A stretch of 64,000 bases of DNA from Thioclava nitratireducens (GCF_001940525.2 NZ_CP019437.1:2708501-2772500), one strand, 5' to 3'; shown: positions 1-9,397, numbered from the stretch's first letter. Notes: generated from the letters alone by a model not told the origin. Translations and numbers: made by a program.

Positions 1-717
1 GCCGCCGAACGCCATCGAGGACATCATCATCTGACGCTGCATGAAGCGCAGATCGAACCAGTTCCGGAACAGCCAGTCATCCGGGATCTCGACGGATTCG
101 TCGGTGGTCAGCGCCCCGACCCGTTCGTCGGTGAAGAAGGGCGCGGAGCGCTCGACGATGTCTGCTGGCACGGCGCTGTCGCCGTCGACGAACAACATGA
201 TGTCGTCGCGTCGCGGGGCCTCGCGCTGCATCAGCCGCAGCGAGCGGGCGATGGCGTCGCGCTTCCCGGTTCCCGGGATCTGGTCGATGATGAAGCGCAC
301 CTGCGGCATGTCGTGCCTGCGCGCCTCGAAGAGATCGCGCAGCACCCTGAGGTCGGCGCCATCCACCACCGAGGCGACGATGGTCGCGCCGCCGGGCGAG
401 CGGCGGGCCGCCTCGAAGATCGAGCTGTAGACGCGGCTCGTGACGCCCGGCTCGATCTTGTAGGTCGTGACCATGAAATACGCGTGCGCCGGAACGGGGC
501 GGCGCGCATAGGCGGCCTCGGCCCGCGCGCGGCGCCGGGGATAGAGCACCCGGACATAGGCGGTCGCGCGCAGGAAGTTCAGTGCCGCCCATCCATACCG
601 CCACAGGCCGATCACCCCGAGCACCACGATGGCACTATCGGCGGCAGCCAGGCTGGTGTCGCGCACGGCAAGGCCCAATGCGACGAAAGCCGCGATATAA
701 ATGAGATGACCCAGCAT
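1..717 (-). CDS. alg8: Alg8-like glycosyltransferase (alginate polymerase), 5' part
   Basis: Family GT2 processive glycosyltransferase, only the first 239 codons lie in the window and the gene continues past the left edge. The N-terminus is hydrophobic (about two membrane segments in residues 1-50), followed by a cytosolic catalytic domain. A DGDS motif (FVDGDS) is the likely nucleotide-sugar/metal site. It starts 6 nt after the algD stop, so it is translated from the same message. The algD-alg8 order is that of the alginate operons of Pseudomonas and Azotobacter, where Alg8 polymerises GDP-mannuronate at the inner membrane. The Alg8 assignment rests on this order and on my recognition of the sequence style; another beta-glycan synthase is possible. 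Confidence 0.75.
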   Translation of the reverse strand, partial: MLGHLIYIAAFVALGLAVRDTSLAAADSAIVVLGVIGLWRYGWAALNFLRATAYVRVLYPRRRARAEAAYARRPVPAHAYFMVTTYKIEPGVTSRVYSSIFEAARRSPGGATIVASVVDGADLRVLRDLFEARRHDMPQVRFIIDQIPGTGKRDAIARSLRLMQREAPRRDDIMLFVDGDSAVPADIVERSAPFFTDERVGALTTDESVEIPDDWLFRNWFDLRFMQRQMMMSSMAFGG

Positions 718-723
718 TGCGGA

Positions 724-2043
724 TTACCAGCAGATGCCCTGATAGCCAGCGTCGCTGACGAGGTTCGGGTCGATGCGGCCGAGATCCACCACGCGGCGGT
801 TGCCCAGCGTCTCCTTCAGACGGGCGGTCACCTCGGGATACTTGTTGCCCACGACGATGACCTCGCTGTCTTCGATCAGACGGTCCAGATCGTCTTCCAT
901 CCGTTCGAAGAGGTCGGGCACGACGGCGTTGCCGCGGCCGGCGGCGCCGGGATCGTTGGCGAAGGCGGTGGCGACATAGGGATCGTAGATGCGCACGTCC
1001 TGACCGCTTTCGATCAGCCGCGCGGCCAGATCGGCCAGCGGGCTTTCACGCAGATCGTCGGTGCCCGACTTGAAGCTGACGCCGACGAGACCGACGGTCT
1101 TCTTCGAGGCGGAGCGCACCATGGCCTCGGCGCGCTCTATCTGCGCCTCGTTCGCCTCGAGAATGGCGTTCAGAAGCGGCGTCGCGACGCCCGATGTCTC
1201 GCCCACCGCCTTGAGTGCGCGCACGTCCTTGGGCAGGCAGGAGCCGCCGAAGGCGAAGCCGGGACGCAGGAAGGCCGGCGACATGGCGACCTTGGTGTCG
1301 CTGCACAGGACCGCCATCACCTTCTGACCGTCGAGGTCGTTGGCCTTGGCGATGTTGCCGATCTCGTTGGCAAAGCTGATCTTCGCCGCGCGCCAGCTGT
1401 TCGATGTGTATTTCACCATCTCGGCGGTGCGAATATCGACCTTGTTCATCTCGCAGGGAAGATCCTGGTTGATCTCGGTCAGGACCTGTTCGGTCTGCGC
1501 GTCGAGGCTTCCGAACACGATCAGGCCGGGATCGGCATAATCCTCGATCGCGGTGCTTTCGCGCAGGAATTCCGGAAAGTAGCCGACGCCGAAATCGCGC
1601 GCTGCGAGCTTGCCGGAGGCGCGTTCGAGCGTGGGAATGCAGATCTCTTCCATGGTGCCGGGGACGATGGTCGAGCGCATGATGACCGTGTGGCGGTCTG
1701 ACTTGTTGGCGATCGCCTTGCCGATGTCCTGACAGACGGAGACCACGAAGGTCAGACCGACCGAGCCGTCGGGCGCCGAAGGCGTGCCCACGCAGACGAA
1801 GGAGGCGTCGGTCTTCGCGACGGCCTCCGCCGCGTCGGTCGTGGCCCTGAGCCGACCGCTCGCAGCCATCTCGGCCACCAGCTCGTCGAGCCCTTTTTCA
1901 ACGATGGGCGCGCGGCCCGCATTCAGTCCATCGACCTTGCTCTCGTCGAGATCGACCGCAATCACTTCGTGGCCGTCACGAGCAAGGCAAGCCGCTGACA
2001 CGACGCCCACGTAGCCGATCCCGAAAACACTGATCTTTGCCAT
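724..2043 (-). CDS. algD: GDP-mannose 6-dehydrogenase
   Basis: Oxidises GDP-mannose to GDP-mannuronate with two NAD+, the committed step of alginate synthesis in the cytosol. The 439 aa match the family length. Visible features are the Rossmann motif G8-x-G10-x2-G13, the PEFLREST motif near residue 157, and the catalytic cysteine C269 in GGSCLPKDVRAL. The C-terminus GICW is the same as that of Pseudomonas AlgD. This makes GDP-mannose dehydrogenase more likely than UDP-glucose dehydrogenase, although the two families are close. It is followed at once by alg8. Upstream lie two LuxR-type regulators in the same orientation after about 200 bp. ATG is preceded by an AGAAGG-like ribosome site. Confidence 0.88.
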   Translation of the reverse strand: MAKISVFGIGYVGVVSAACLARDGHEVIAVDLDESKVDGLNAGRAPIVEKGLDELVAEMAASGRLRATTDAAEAVAKTDASFVCVGTPSAPDGSVGLTFVVSVCQDIGKAIANKSDRHTVIMRSTIVPGTMEEICIPTLERASGKLAARDFGVGYFPEFLRESTAIEDYADPGLIVFGSLDAQTEQVLTEINQDLPCEMNKVDIRTAEMVKYTSNSWRAAKISFANEIGNIAKANDLDGQKVMAVLCSDTKVAMSPAFLRPGFAFGGSCLPKDVRALKAVGETSGVATPLLNAILEANEAQIERAEAMVRSASKKTVGLVGVSFKSGTDDLRESPLADLAARLIESGQDVRIYDPYVATAFANDPGAAGRGNAVVPDLFERMEDDLDRLIEDSEVIVVGNKYPEVTARLKETLGNRRVVDLGRIDPNLVSDAGYQGICW

Positions 2044-2248
2044 AATTCTTTTCCTTCTCCCCTCGAAACGGGCGAATCGAAACGTGTAATGGGCAGAGGT
2101 ACCGCCCGGTTCGACCCAAGGGATAAAGGAAGATTCGCAGCCCTTTCAGTCGGGAATACGGGCGAAGAGCGGAGGAATTTCGGAAAGGGGTCGGGAGCTT
2201 CCTGACCCCCCGTGTGGGGCAAAAACCCACTCGGGAGGTCGGACGGGC

Positions 2249-2884
2249 TCAGACGAGCCAGCCCCGCGCGCTCGCCATCCGGATCAGCGCGGGCCGGTCC
2301 GCGAGGCCAAGCTTGTTCATGCCACGCGCGCGGTGGCTGTCGACGGTCTTTCGGCTGAGGCCGATCTGGTCCGCGATATCGCTGTTGGAATAGCCTTTGG
2401 CCCAGAGCCGCAGCACATATTCCTCGCGCTCGGTCAGCGCCTTGCCCTCGGTGGGACCCGGCATCTCGCCCTCGGCGGAGCGCGAAAGACCGCGGTCGAC
2501 CAGGCTTCCGCCCGCAAGGGTGACGCGGATCACCCGCATCAGCGCGGGGCCCGAGATCGATTTCGCCACGACGGAGCTGAAGCCGATCCGCATGCAGAAG
2601 CTGACAAGCTCCTTTGTCGGCTGCGACGCAACGGCGATCAGCGCCAGCGAGGGACAGGCGGCCAGCATCTGCGGGACCAGTTCTTCAAGGTTCGGAGTAA
2701 ACTGCGGATCGATAAGGAGAACATCCCAGTCGGGATCGCGCAGGCGTTCTATGTCGGTGGCAGAAAGCGCGTCGCCATGCGTCCCCGTGTCGTCGAATGT
2801 CGACGCCGCGAGGTCGAGCACCGCTGACGCGAAAATCGGACTTTGGTCGGCCACGCCGATCCGGATCGGACTAACGCTTCGCAT
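2249..2884 (-). CDS. LuxR-family response regulator, atypical receiver
   Basis: A 211-residue protein with an N-terminal receiver-like domain (about 1-125) and a C-terminal LuxR/GerE helix-turn-helix (about 147-205, with the LTEREEYVLRLWAKGYSNSDIA motif region). In the receiver the usual acidic pair is reduced to one aspartate (ADQSP). A candidate phosphoacceptor (LLIDP) and a conserved-lysine position (VAKS) remain, so phosphorylation is uncertain. The gene lies 16 nt downstream of a second regulator of the same type and 205 bp upstream of algD, all on the minus strand. Control of the exopolysaccharide genes is a reasonable inference, not shown. Confidence 0.8.
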   Translation of the reverse strand: MRSVSPIRIGVADQSPIFASAVLDLAASTFDDTGTHGDALSATDIERLRDPDWDVLLIDPQFTPNLEELVPQMLAACPSLALIAVASQPTKELVSFCMRIGFSSVVAKSISGPALMRVIRVTLAGGSLVDRGLSRSAEGEMPGPTEGKALTEREEYVLRLWAKGYSNSDIADQIGLSRKTVDSHRARGMNKLGLADRPALIRMASARGWLV

Positions 2885-2900
2885 CTTCCACTAGACCCGG

Positions 2901-3560
2901 TTACACCGCCCAGGCGTTGCGCCGCGCAAAGGTTTCGAGTTCGCGCGCGCATGTGAGACCCATCTTTGATAGGGCGCGGTACTTATGCGTCTCGACGGTC
3001 TTGCCGCTGATCAGAAGGTCGTTTCCGATGGCGCGACAGCTCTTGCCCTCGACGAGCCCGCGCACGACCTCCCGCTCCCGGCTGGTGAGGGCTTCGGTGC
3101 CGACCAGAATGGGCGCGCTGGAATCGCTGCGCGCTTCGGCATAGCACCCGTCGACATACAGACTTCCCATGGAGACCGAGAAAACCGCGTCGATGAGCAT
3201 TTCGATATTGCCGCTGCGGGAGACGACGCCGTCGTAATCCGACTGGAGACACTGGCGCGCGATCTCGAGTGCAGTTTCCGGCAGGTAGGCGATTGCGGCG
3301 ACCGGACCGGCGGCCTCGCGGACGGCGCTCAGGGTCTCGGCAGGGTCCGCAGAGGTCTGGCTCGGGTCGAACACGACCACGTCGCAGGTCTCCATCGGGA
3401 CGTCCTTCGAGGTCAATGCGGAGGGCACATCTTTGCATTCGCTGACAACCGCGATGCTTCCATCCGCAGCGAAGCTCCGCTCCACAGCATCCGCGAGAAT
3501 GGCGTTGTCGTCGATGAACAGAACACGGGGGGTTTCGGTTGCGTTCGTGAAGTTGGCCAT
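2901..3560 (-). CDS. LuxR-family response regulator
   Basis: A 219-residue paralogue of the neighbouring regulator, with receiver domain (about 10-130) and C-terminal LuxR HTH (about 152-210). The acidic pair (FIDDN) and the phosphoacceptor Asp (VVFDPS) are present. The position where receivers carry a conserved lysine reads SRSG, so signalling may be unusual. It is first in a tandem pair with a 16-nt gap and therefore probably co-transcribed. No histidine kinase gene is adjacent. ATG is preceded by a GGGAGAAC ribosome-site-like sequence. Confidence 0.8.
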   Translation of the reverse strand: MANFTNATETPRVLFIDDNAILADAVERSFAADGSIAVVSECKDVPSALTSKDVPMETCDVVVFDPSQTSADPAETLSAVREAAGPVAAIAYLPETALEIARQCLQSDYDGVVSRSGNIEMLIDAVFSVSMGSLYVDGCYAEARSDSSAPILVGTEALTSREREVVRGLVEGKSCRAIGNDLLISGKTVETHKYRALSKMGLTCARELETFARRNAWAV

Positions 3561-4155
3561 GTTGAGTTCTCCCGCTCACTTCGGTTAACAGCGAATTTAC
3601 GGTCCGTTAACAGGTGCTTTGCGGGTTAGTTCCATCACGACTGACGGTCTTTTCGAGCGCTCAGCGGGAACCTGCCGCCGACTTTCGCGAAGGTTCGGAT
3701 ATTGTTGGCAAAGTTCGTTTCATGGCTCTCGGCGCGTTATCGCCTGAAGATTTTGTGACTACCGTTATGGTTGTATTAATTCCCGAAACTCAACCGAGTT
3801 CCCCTGCTATCATCGCGATTTCTCGTTGAGGCGCCTCGTCCGAAACCAGCCCCATCGCGTCAAAACACACGTCGAAAGCGAGGCCCAAAAGAGACTGTGC
3901 ACGGACGCGTGTAAAAGCCTCCTTCCTGCATGCTCGCGCGGCAGCGTCGTTGCGAGGCCTTCGCGGCGATACGCGCGGGGCCCGAATGCACTATGGCGCT
4001 CTTTGCGGGCGCCTATGTCGCTGCGCGACATCGGAGTGACGCTTATGCCCATTTCGAGCTCCGGAATTCGTCGTAGGGGCGAGGCTGTTTCAATCCGGGT
4101 ACGCGCCCGGTCGCCACGAGGTTCATTTTCCGCCTCGAACTTCCCGGAGGCCATC
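3561..4155. other. Intergenic region between divergent luxR pair and usp
   Basis: 595 bp with no convincing gene. Two GTTAAC palindromes (about 3584 and 3606) lie just upstream of the LuxR gene. An A/T-rich patch at about 3750-3830 is the best place for promoters in either direction. Small open frames here have no ribosome site or recognisable product. Confidence 0.5.
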
Positions 4156-4572
4156 ATGGCACGCCAGACAAAGCTCATCCTCTGCCCCATCAACCTGCGC
4201 CACGCTCAGGTCGAACATCATGCCTACATGGAAGCCGTCGAGATGGCGCGGCGGCGCCAAGCCAAGCTGATCGTCGCGACGATCGCGCCCGAGATCGAGC
4301 GTAATCTCAACATCTACAACTCCGATACCTATTGGGGCCAGCAGCTGCGCAAGTTCGTCAACGACAACCCCGCCAGCGGGGTGCCCGAGATCGAGATGGT
4401 CGTGCGCAAGGGCGCCGTGCATCGTCAGATCGTCAAGCTGGCAGACGAGCGCAAGGTGGACCTCATCGTGATGGAAGCCGCCAACCCGAAGGTGAAGGAC
4501 TATCTGCTGGGCACCACGGCGTCGCATGTCGTGACCCATGCAGAGTGCTCGGTCTACGTCGTGCGCAGCTAA
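4156..4572 (+). CDS. Universal stress protein (UspA family)
   Basis: A 138-aa single-domain Usp protein. The N-terminus KLILCPINL is the usual first beta-strand, and the C-terminal part (DLIVMEAANPKVKDYLLGTTASHV, then AECSVYVVR) matches the family ATP-binding G-x2-S/T-x2-V region, here LGTTASHVV. An open frame extends far upstream, but the ATG at 4156 has a GGAGG ribosome site 5-10 nt before it and begins the conserved domain, so I chose it. Monocistronic by layout. Family role: stress or growth-arrest survival; the specific partner is unknown. Confidence 0.85.
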   Translation: MARQTKLILCPINLRHAQVEHHAYMEAVEMARRRQAKLIVATIAPEIERNLNIYNSDTYWGQQLRKFVNDNPASGVPEIEMVVRKGAVHRQIVKLADERKVDLIVMEAANPKVKDYLLGTTASHVVTHAECSVYVVRS

Positions 4573-4713
4573 GGACCCGGCCCGGGATGCGACAGCACGC
4601 CGGGCAGCGCGCGCCCCGCTCCTGCGGCATCCCACGCTTATATTTGGGAAAAGCCCGCGCCTGTCGCGCGGCGGGTCGGACCCGCCCCAATACAGGGGCG
4701 GATCCCTTTCTCC

Positions 4714-5763
4714 TTACCTCTTGGCGGTTTCGCCCGAGGATTGCGCGGGCACCAGCGCGCGCATGATCGAGGGCATGGTGAGGCTGCCCACCGGCTCGCC
4801 CCCCATCATCACGCGGTAGCGGCGGTCGAGCGCCCCTTCCGCCTTGGCGATGACGCTCTCGAGGTTGTCGTTGCCGTCGATATCGCCCGACATTTCGCCT
4901 TCCGGCGCGCCACGCTCCATCACCGAGCGCACGCGCAGCACGCGGGCGCGGTTGATGTCGGCCACGAAGTCCTCGATGTAGGGATCCGCCGGGTTGAGGA
5001 GGATCTCCTGCGGTTCGCCCTGCTGGACCACCCGACCGTCATTCAGGATCACCAGGTGATCGGCGAGCTTGAGCGCCTCGTCCAGATCGTGGGTGATGAA
5101 GATGATGGTCTTGTGCAGCTCGGCCTGAAGCTCGAGCAGCAGATCCTGCATGTCGGTCCGGATCAGCGGATCGAGCGCCGAGAAAGCTTCGTCCATCAGC
5201 ATGATGTCCGAGTTCGACGCCAGCGCCCGGGCGATCCCCACGCGCTGCTGCATCCCGCCCGAGAGCTGGTGCGGGTGGTGGTCCCCGTAGCCCCCGAGCC
5301 CGACACGGTCGAGCCATTTCTCGGCTTCCGCGACATAGTCCGAGGCCGGGAAGCCGCGGGTGGCCAGCGCCATCGCCGTATTCTCCGCCACCGTGCGGTG
5401 GGGCAGAAGGGCGAATTTCTGGAACACCATCGACATCCGCTCGCGCCGCAGTTTGCGCAGCTGCGCCTCGTTATAGTCGAGGATGTTCTCGCCATTGACG
5501 AGAACTTCCCCCGCGGTCGGCTCGATGAGCCGGTTGAGGTGCCGGATCAGCGTGGATTTACCCGAGCCCGAAAGCCCCATGATGACGGTGATCTCACCCT
5601 CTTTCATGTCCACGTTGATGTCGCTGAGCCCGAGCACGTGGTTGCGCTTCTCGAGCAGTTCCGGCTTGCCCATGCCTGCCTTCACGTCTTCCAGCGCCGC
5701 TTGCGGATCCGACCCGAAGATCTTGTAGAGATGTCGGATCGAGACCTTGATTTCCTTGGTCAT
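4714..5763 (-). CDS. choV: Choline/glycine-betaine ABC transporter, ATP-binding protein
   Basis: ProV/ChoV/OpuAA-type ATPase of 349 aa energising quaternary-amine uptake. Walker A GLSGSGKST is at residues 63-71, signature LSGGMQQRVGIARAL is in the middle, and Walker B is LMDEAFSALDP. The C-terminal ~75 residues form a short CBS-like extension, as in ProV, where it can sense ionic strength. Last gene of choX-choW-choV on the minus strand, 10 nt after choW. The chromosomal betaine-demethylation genes at 33-38 kb suggest that the imported substrate can be used as a nutrient as well as an osmoprotectant. Choline versus betaine preference cannot be read from the sequence. Confidence 0.88.
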   Translation of the reverse strand: MTKEIKVSIRHLYKIFGSDPQAALEDVKAGMGKPELLEKRNHVLGLSDINVDMKEGEITVIMGLSGSGKSTLIRHLNRLIEPTAGEVLVNGENILDYNEAQLRKLRRERMSMVFQKFALLPHRTVAENTAMALATRGFPASDYVAEAEKWLDRVGLGGYGDHHPHQLSGGMQQRVGIARALASNSDIMLMDEAFSALDPLIRTDMQDLLLELQAELHKTIIFITHDLDEALKLADHLVILNDGRVVQQGEPQEILLNPADPYIEDFVADINRARVLRVRSVMERGAPEGEMSGDIDGNDNLESVIAKAEGALDRRYRVMMGGEPVGSLTMPSIMRALVPAQSSGETAKR

Positions 5764-5773
5764 GCCTGTCTCC

Positions 5774-6817
5774 TCACTTGCCGCTCTTGCTGGTGTCGAT
5801 CCGCGCCAGCGAGGCTTTCGTCACGCGGTCGAGCAGGATCGCGATGATCACGATGCCGAAGCCCGCCACGAGACCAACACCCAGTTCGAGCGACCGGATA
5901 CCGCGCAGCACAAGCACGCCCAGACCCGGGGCCGAGACGAGCGAAGCGATTACCACCATGGCGAGGCTCATCATGATCGTCTGGTTCACGCCGGCCATGA
6001 TGTTGGGCAGCGCGAGCGGGATCTGCACGCCGAACAGCTTCTGGCGCTTGGTCATGCCGAAGGCGTCGGCTGCCTCGATCACGTCGGGATCGACCAGTCG
6101 GATGCCGAGATCGGTCAGGCGCACCACGGGCACGATCGCGTAGAGGATGATCGCGATACCGTAGAGCTTCGGCTCGGTCACCGAGAACAGGAAGATCAGC
6201 GGGATCAGGTAGACGAAGGGCGGCAGCGTCTGCAGCATGTCGAGGATCGGGATCACGGTGCGCTGGAGCCTGTCGCTCCGCGACATCGCGATACCTATGG
6301 GCACGCCGAAGAGAACGCATATGAACGCACAGACGAAGATGATCGCCAGCGTCTGCATCGCCGCGTCGTAATGGTTGATGAAGGCGAGGAAGGCGATCGA
6401 GACCAGCACGAAGACCACAAGTCTCCAGGACCGCGTTACCAGCCAGGTGATCAGCATCAGGATCGGCACCATCAGCCACCACGGCGTGTTGGTCATGATC
6501 CAGAGCATGTCGCGCAGCGCCCAGCTCAGCGGCTGTGTCAGCGGGTCGACGACGGCACGCAGACCGCCACGGATCGCGAGAAATCCGTCTTCGAGGCCCT
6601 GCGTCACGTCGCGCGAGGGCGGGATCGCCGCGCAGGCCTTGTTGAGGGCGTCGAGCGAGGGAAAGGGCCAGTTCCACAGGGAGGGGCCTTGCGTCGTGGT
6701 GCCGTCGGTCTGTGCGATCAGGTCGGCCATCGACGTCATGCCGCCGCCACCGTCACCGCCAGCCGAGCACCAGTCCTTCAGCCCCACGGCGTTAAAGAAA
6801 TTCTCGTAAGCTGCCAT
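5774..6817 (-). CDS. choW: Choline/glycine-betaine ABC transporter, permease
   Basis: ProW/ChoW-type inner-membrane permease, 347 aa, with a cytosolic or periplasmic N-terminal stretch of about 100 residues and then about six membrane segments. The EAA-type loop (EAADAFGMTKRQKLFGVQIPLALPNIMAG) contacts the ATPase. Within the operon it follows choX after a strong intrinsic terminator, so it is expected to be expressed below the binding protein. ATG has little obvious ribosome site, which also fits lower expression. Confidence 0.87.
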   Translation of the reverse strand: MAAYENFFNAVGLKDWCSAGGDGGGGMTSMADLIAQTDGTTTQGPSLWNWPFPSLDALNKACAAIPPSRDVTQGLEDGFLAIRGGLRAVVDPLTQPLSWALRDMLWIMTNTPWWLMVPILMLITWLVTRSWRLVVFVLVSIAFLAFINHYDAAMQTLAIIFVCAFICVLFGVPIGIAMSRSDRLQRTVIPILDMLQTLPPFVYLIPLIFLFSVTEPKLYGIAIILYAIVPVVRLTDLGIRLVDPDVIEAADAFGMTKRQKLFGVQIPLALPNIMAGVNQTIMMSLAMVVIASLVSAPGLGVLVLRGIRSLELGVGLVAGFGIVIIAILLDRVTKASLARIDTSKSGK

Positions 6818-6871
6818 TGGTTTTCCGGGTCATTGGGGAGGACCCGCCCCATGTTGTTGCGTGATGGATCG

Positions 6872-6902
6872 AAAAAGGACGGGGCCTGCCTCGGCCCCGT
6901 CC
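6872..6902 (-). terminator. Intrinsic terminator/attenuator between choX and choW
   Basis: Perfect 10-bp stem GGACGGGGCC / GGCCCCGTCC (6877-6886 with 6893-6902), 6-nt loop, followed on the minus strand by five T (6872-6876). Placed inside the operon, it should let most transcripts end after choX and a fraction continue into choWV. Confidence 0.85.
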
Positions 6903-6931
6903 AAGGTGTGCGCATCAAGCGCGCGTCACGA

Positions 6932-7927
6932 TCATCCGCCGATCAGCTTCGAAAGCTTCTTCTGGGCGTCTGCGTTGAGCCAGTTCTTCCAGGTGTTCTG
7001 GTAGTTCTTGATGAAGTAGACCGCGGTCTCTTCACCCGACGCCTTGTTCTCGTCCTGCCACGCGAGCAGTTTCGACATGGTGTCGGTCTTGAAGCTCATC
7101 TTCGAGAAGAACTCGGTCTCGGCCGGGTGGGTCTTCGCGAAGTCGCTCGTCACCGAGGTCAGCACGGGCGCTGCCGGGAAGTCGGAAACCTGCGGATCCT
7201 TGGTGTCCTTGTTCTGGAGCTTGTCGAACTTGGCCTTGTCGTAGTCACCAAGCTTGACGCGGGTCATGTCATAGTTGCCCATGACCACGGTCGGGCCCCA
7301 GTAGTAGCCGAACCACGGCTTCTTGTCGGCGAAGGCCGAACCGATCGACGAGGCGAGCGTCTGGCCGGAGCCGTGGTTGAACACCTCGATGCCCGAGCTC
7401 TTGAGGTCGAGCGCCTTGATCAGGTTGTCGCTCACGACGCGGCAACCCCAGCCGTCCGGGCAGTTGTTGAACGTGCCGCCGACCCAGTCGGGGTGCGCCA
7501 TCACGCCCTCGATGGTCTTCAGCTCGGGGTGCTCCTTGGCGAGGTAGGTGGGGATCCACCAGCCTTCGACGCCGCCCGGCTGGAGCGTCTTGGCGACGCG
7601 CTTGATCTTGCCTTCGCTCTCGAGCTTCTTGTAGGCGTCGCCGGCCGAGTTCAGCCACAGGTTGGTGACGACGTCGGGGCGGCCGTTTTCGGCGATCGAG
7701 GTGATGGCCGGGATGGTGTCGGATTTGACCAGGCTGGTGTTACAGCCGTAGCCTTGGTCCAGCATGAATTTCGCGATGTTGGTGGTGACCTCGGCAGCGG
7801 CCCAGTTCATCTGGGCGATCGAGATGTCGCCGCACTGCTCGGCAGCGCGGGCAGTCCCGGTCTGAGCTGCAAAACCGGTCACAATAGCAGTCGCACCGGC
7901 GACCGCGAGAAGTGTCGTCTTCCGCAT
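6932..7927 (-). CDS. choX: Choline/glycine-betaine ABC transporter, substrate-binding protein
   Basis: ProX/ChoX (OpuAC-type) periplasmic binding protein, 331 aa. The signal peptide (MRKTTLLAVAGATAIVTGFA...) ends near AARAAE or TARAAE, followed by the conserved first strand CGDISIAQMNWAAAEV. Several tryptophans and tyrosines (WVGGTF, WFGYYWGP) are candidates for the aromatic cage that binds quaternary ammonium. The frame is open upstream, but the ATG at 7927 has GAGAGGAAA in front and opens the signal peptide. First gene of the operon, followed by a strong terminator. Confidence 0.88.
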   Translation of the reverse strand: MRKTTLLAVAGATAIVTGFAAQTGTARAAEQCGDISIAQMNWAAAEVTTNIAKFMLDQGYGCNTSLVKSDTIPAITSIAENGRPDVVTNLWLNSAGDAYKKLESEGKIKRVAKTLQPGGVEGWWIPTYLAKEHPELKTIEGVMAHPDWVGGTFNNCPDGWGCRVVSDNLIKALDLKSSGIEVFNHGSGQTLASSIGSAFADKKPWFGYYWGPTVVMGNYDMTRVKLGDYDKAKFDKLQNKDTKDPQVSDFPAAPVLTSVTSDFAKTHPAETEFFSKMSFKTDTMSKLLAWQDENKASGEETAVYFIKNYQNTWKNWLNADAQKKLSKLIGG

Positions 7928-8257
7928 GTGTTTTCCTCTCATCCGTTGGATTGTTTGCGATCGTTGTCGGACCGCATTCGCTTTGCGCGTGATGAGACCG
8001 CCTGACCTCCCCGCACGGGCGTGTTTCCCACCCGGAGGAGCGTCTCGGCCCATCGTCGACCATCAGGTTGCGCAATGCACGCGAATGCGCCCGCTCGACG
8101 ATTGCCGCAAAACCTAGCCTCCACGGCCCCGATCAGCAATCGTCCGCCGGTAACATTAATTTGAGAAAAGCGTCACGGAACCCAATGATTATTGAGAAAA
8201 ATTATGTAAACGCCGCCGCTTGCCCGACCTTCCGCCAGTACAACAGCCCGATCGCCA
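7928..8257. other. Intergenic region upstream of choX
   Basis: About 330 bp without a supportable gene. The promoter of choX should lie here. An A/T-rich patch around 8150-8210 is the best candidate. A short plus-strand open frame has no ribosome site or family features. Confidence 0.4.
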
Positions 8258-8289
8258 AAAGGCACCGGACTGCCGATTTCGGTGCCTTT
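8258..8289 (-). terminator. Bidirectional-looking terminator after the sugar ABC operon
   Basis: Perfect 10-bp inverted repeat AAAGGCACCG / CGGTGCCTTT (8258-8267, 8280-8289) with a 12-nt loop and a short T tail on the minus strand. It lies 64 nt past the end of the ATPase gene. Confidence 0.75.
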
Positions 8290-8352
8290 GAACGGCGAGC
8301 TAAGGCCTGCGCCCTGCCCTGCGGCCCGGGATGAGCGCCCGGGCGCGCGGTT

Positions 8353-9396
8353 TCAGACCGCCATGCCGTCGGCGTCGAAGAACACCGTGCGGTCGGCCTC
8401 GAAGGCCAACCCAGAGACATCGCCCGGGCGCAGGTCGGTATCGCCCGCGACGCGCACATTGATCGCGCCCAGCGGTCCGCAATCGAACAGGATGAACGTA
8501 TCGGCGCCCAGGAATTCCACCACATCGACGCGACCGTCGCATTGCCCCTCGCCCTCGGCCACGAGCGAGATATGCTCGGGCCGGATACCAAGCTGCGTGG
8601 TCTGCGGCGCGGGACACGCCCCGCTGCGCCCGCCTTCGAGGCTGTAGCGGCCATCCGAGACCGCGCAGGGCATCACGTTCATCTTCGGGCTGCCGATGAA
8701 TTGCGCCACGAACAGGTTCGCGGGCTTCTCGTAAAGCTCGCGCGGGGTGCCGACCTGCGCGATCTTGCCATATTCCAGCACCACGATCCGGTCCGCCAGC
8801 GTCATCGCCTCGACCTGGTCATGGGTGACGTAGATCATCGTGCGCTTGAGATTGCGGTGCAGCCGCGCGATCTCAAGCCGCATCTCCACGCGCAGCGCCG
8901 CATCGAGGTTCGACAGCGGCTCGTCGAAAAGGAACGCGGTCGGGTCGCGCACGATCGAGCGCCCAATTGCCACGCGCTGACGCTGGCCGCCAGACAGGTC
9001 CTTGGGCCGCCGGTCGAGGAAGCTCTGCAGTTTCAGGATGTCCGCAGCCTCGTCGACCTTGGCGCGCCATTCGCCCTGCGGCGCCCCGGCCATCTTGAGC
9101 GAGAAGCCCATATTCTCGGCCACCGACATATGCGGATAGAGCGCGTAGGACTGGAACACCATCGCGAGGCCGCGCTTCGAGGGCGGCTGATCGGTGACAT
9201 TCGCGCCGTCGATCTCGATCGCCCCGCGCGAGGTATCCTCAAGCCCGCCGATCATCCGCAGAAGCGTGGACTTGCCGCAGCCCGAGGGCCCCACGAAGAC
9301 GACGAATTCGCCATCCTTGATCTCGAGGTCGATCCCCTTGATGACCTGCACCTCGCCGAACCATTTCTCGACACCGTTTAACGTGATCGAACCCAT
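8353..9396 (-). CDS. Sugar ABC transporter ATP-binding protein (MalK/UgpC family)
   Basis: A 347-aa CUT1-type ATPase. Walker [10 protein letters not shown] is at 36-44, signature [15 protein letters not shown], Walker [11 protein letters not shown], and the H-loop is in [13 protein letters not shown]. The C-terminal ~110 residues are the TOBE/regulatory domain typical of MalK/UgpC ([10 protein letters not shown]). It starts 2 nt after the hydrolase stop and is the last gene of the LacI-headed operon. MalK-type ATPases are often shared between several sugar transporters. Confidence 0.88.
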   Translation of the reverse strand: MGSITLNGVEKWFGEVQVIKGIDLEIKDGEFVVFVGPSGCGKSTLLRMIGGLEDTSRGAIEIDGANVTDQPPSKRGLAMVFQSYALYPHMSVAENMGFSLKMAGAPQGEWRAKVDEAADILKLQSFLDRRPKDLSGGQRQRVAIGRSIVRDPTAFLFDEPLSNLDAALRVEMRLEIARLHRNLKRTMIYVTHDQVEAMTLADRIVVLEYGKIAQVGTPRELYEKPANLFVAQFIGSPKMNVMPCAVSDGRYSLEGGRSGACPAPQTTQLGIRPEHISLVAEGEGQCDGRVDVVEFLGADTFILFDCGPLGAINVRVAGDTDLRPGDVSGLAFEADRTVFFDADGMAV

Positions 9397-9397
9397 G

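Noticed and set aside
3614..3829. 71-aa frame in the luxR-usp gap
   Set aside because: No ribosome site, no recognisable features, and it spans the probable promoter region.
5747..8005. Long plus-strand frame across choV, choW and choX
   Set aside because: Antisense shadow; the minus-strand genes have full motifs and ribosome sites.
8068..8334. 88-aa frame between the choX promoter and the ABC ATPase gene
   Set aside because: No ribosome site or family signal, and it runs through a strong terminator hairpin.
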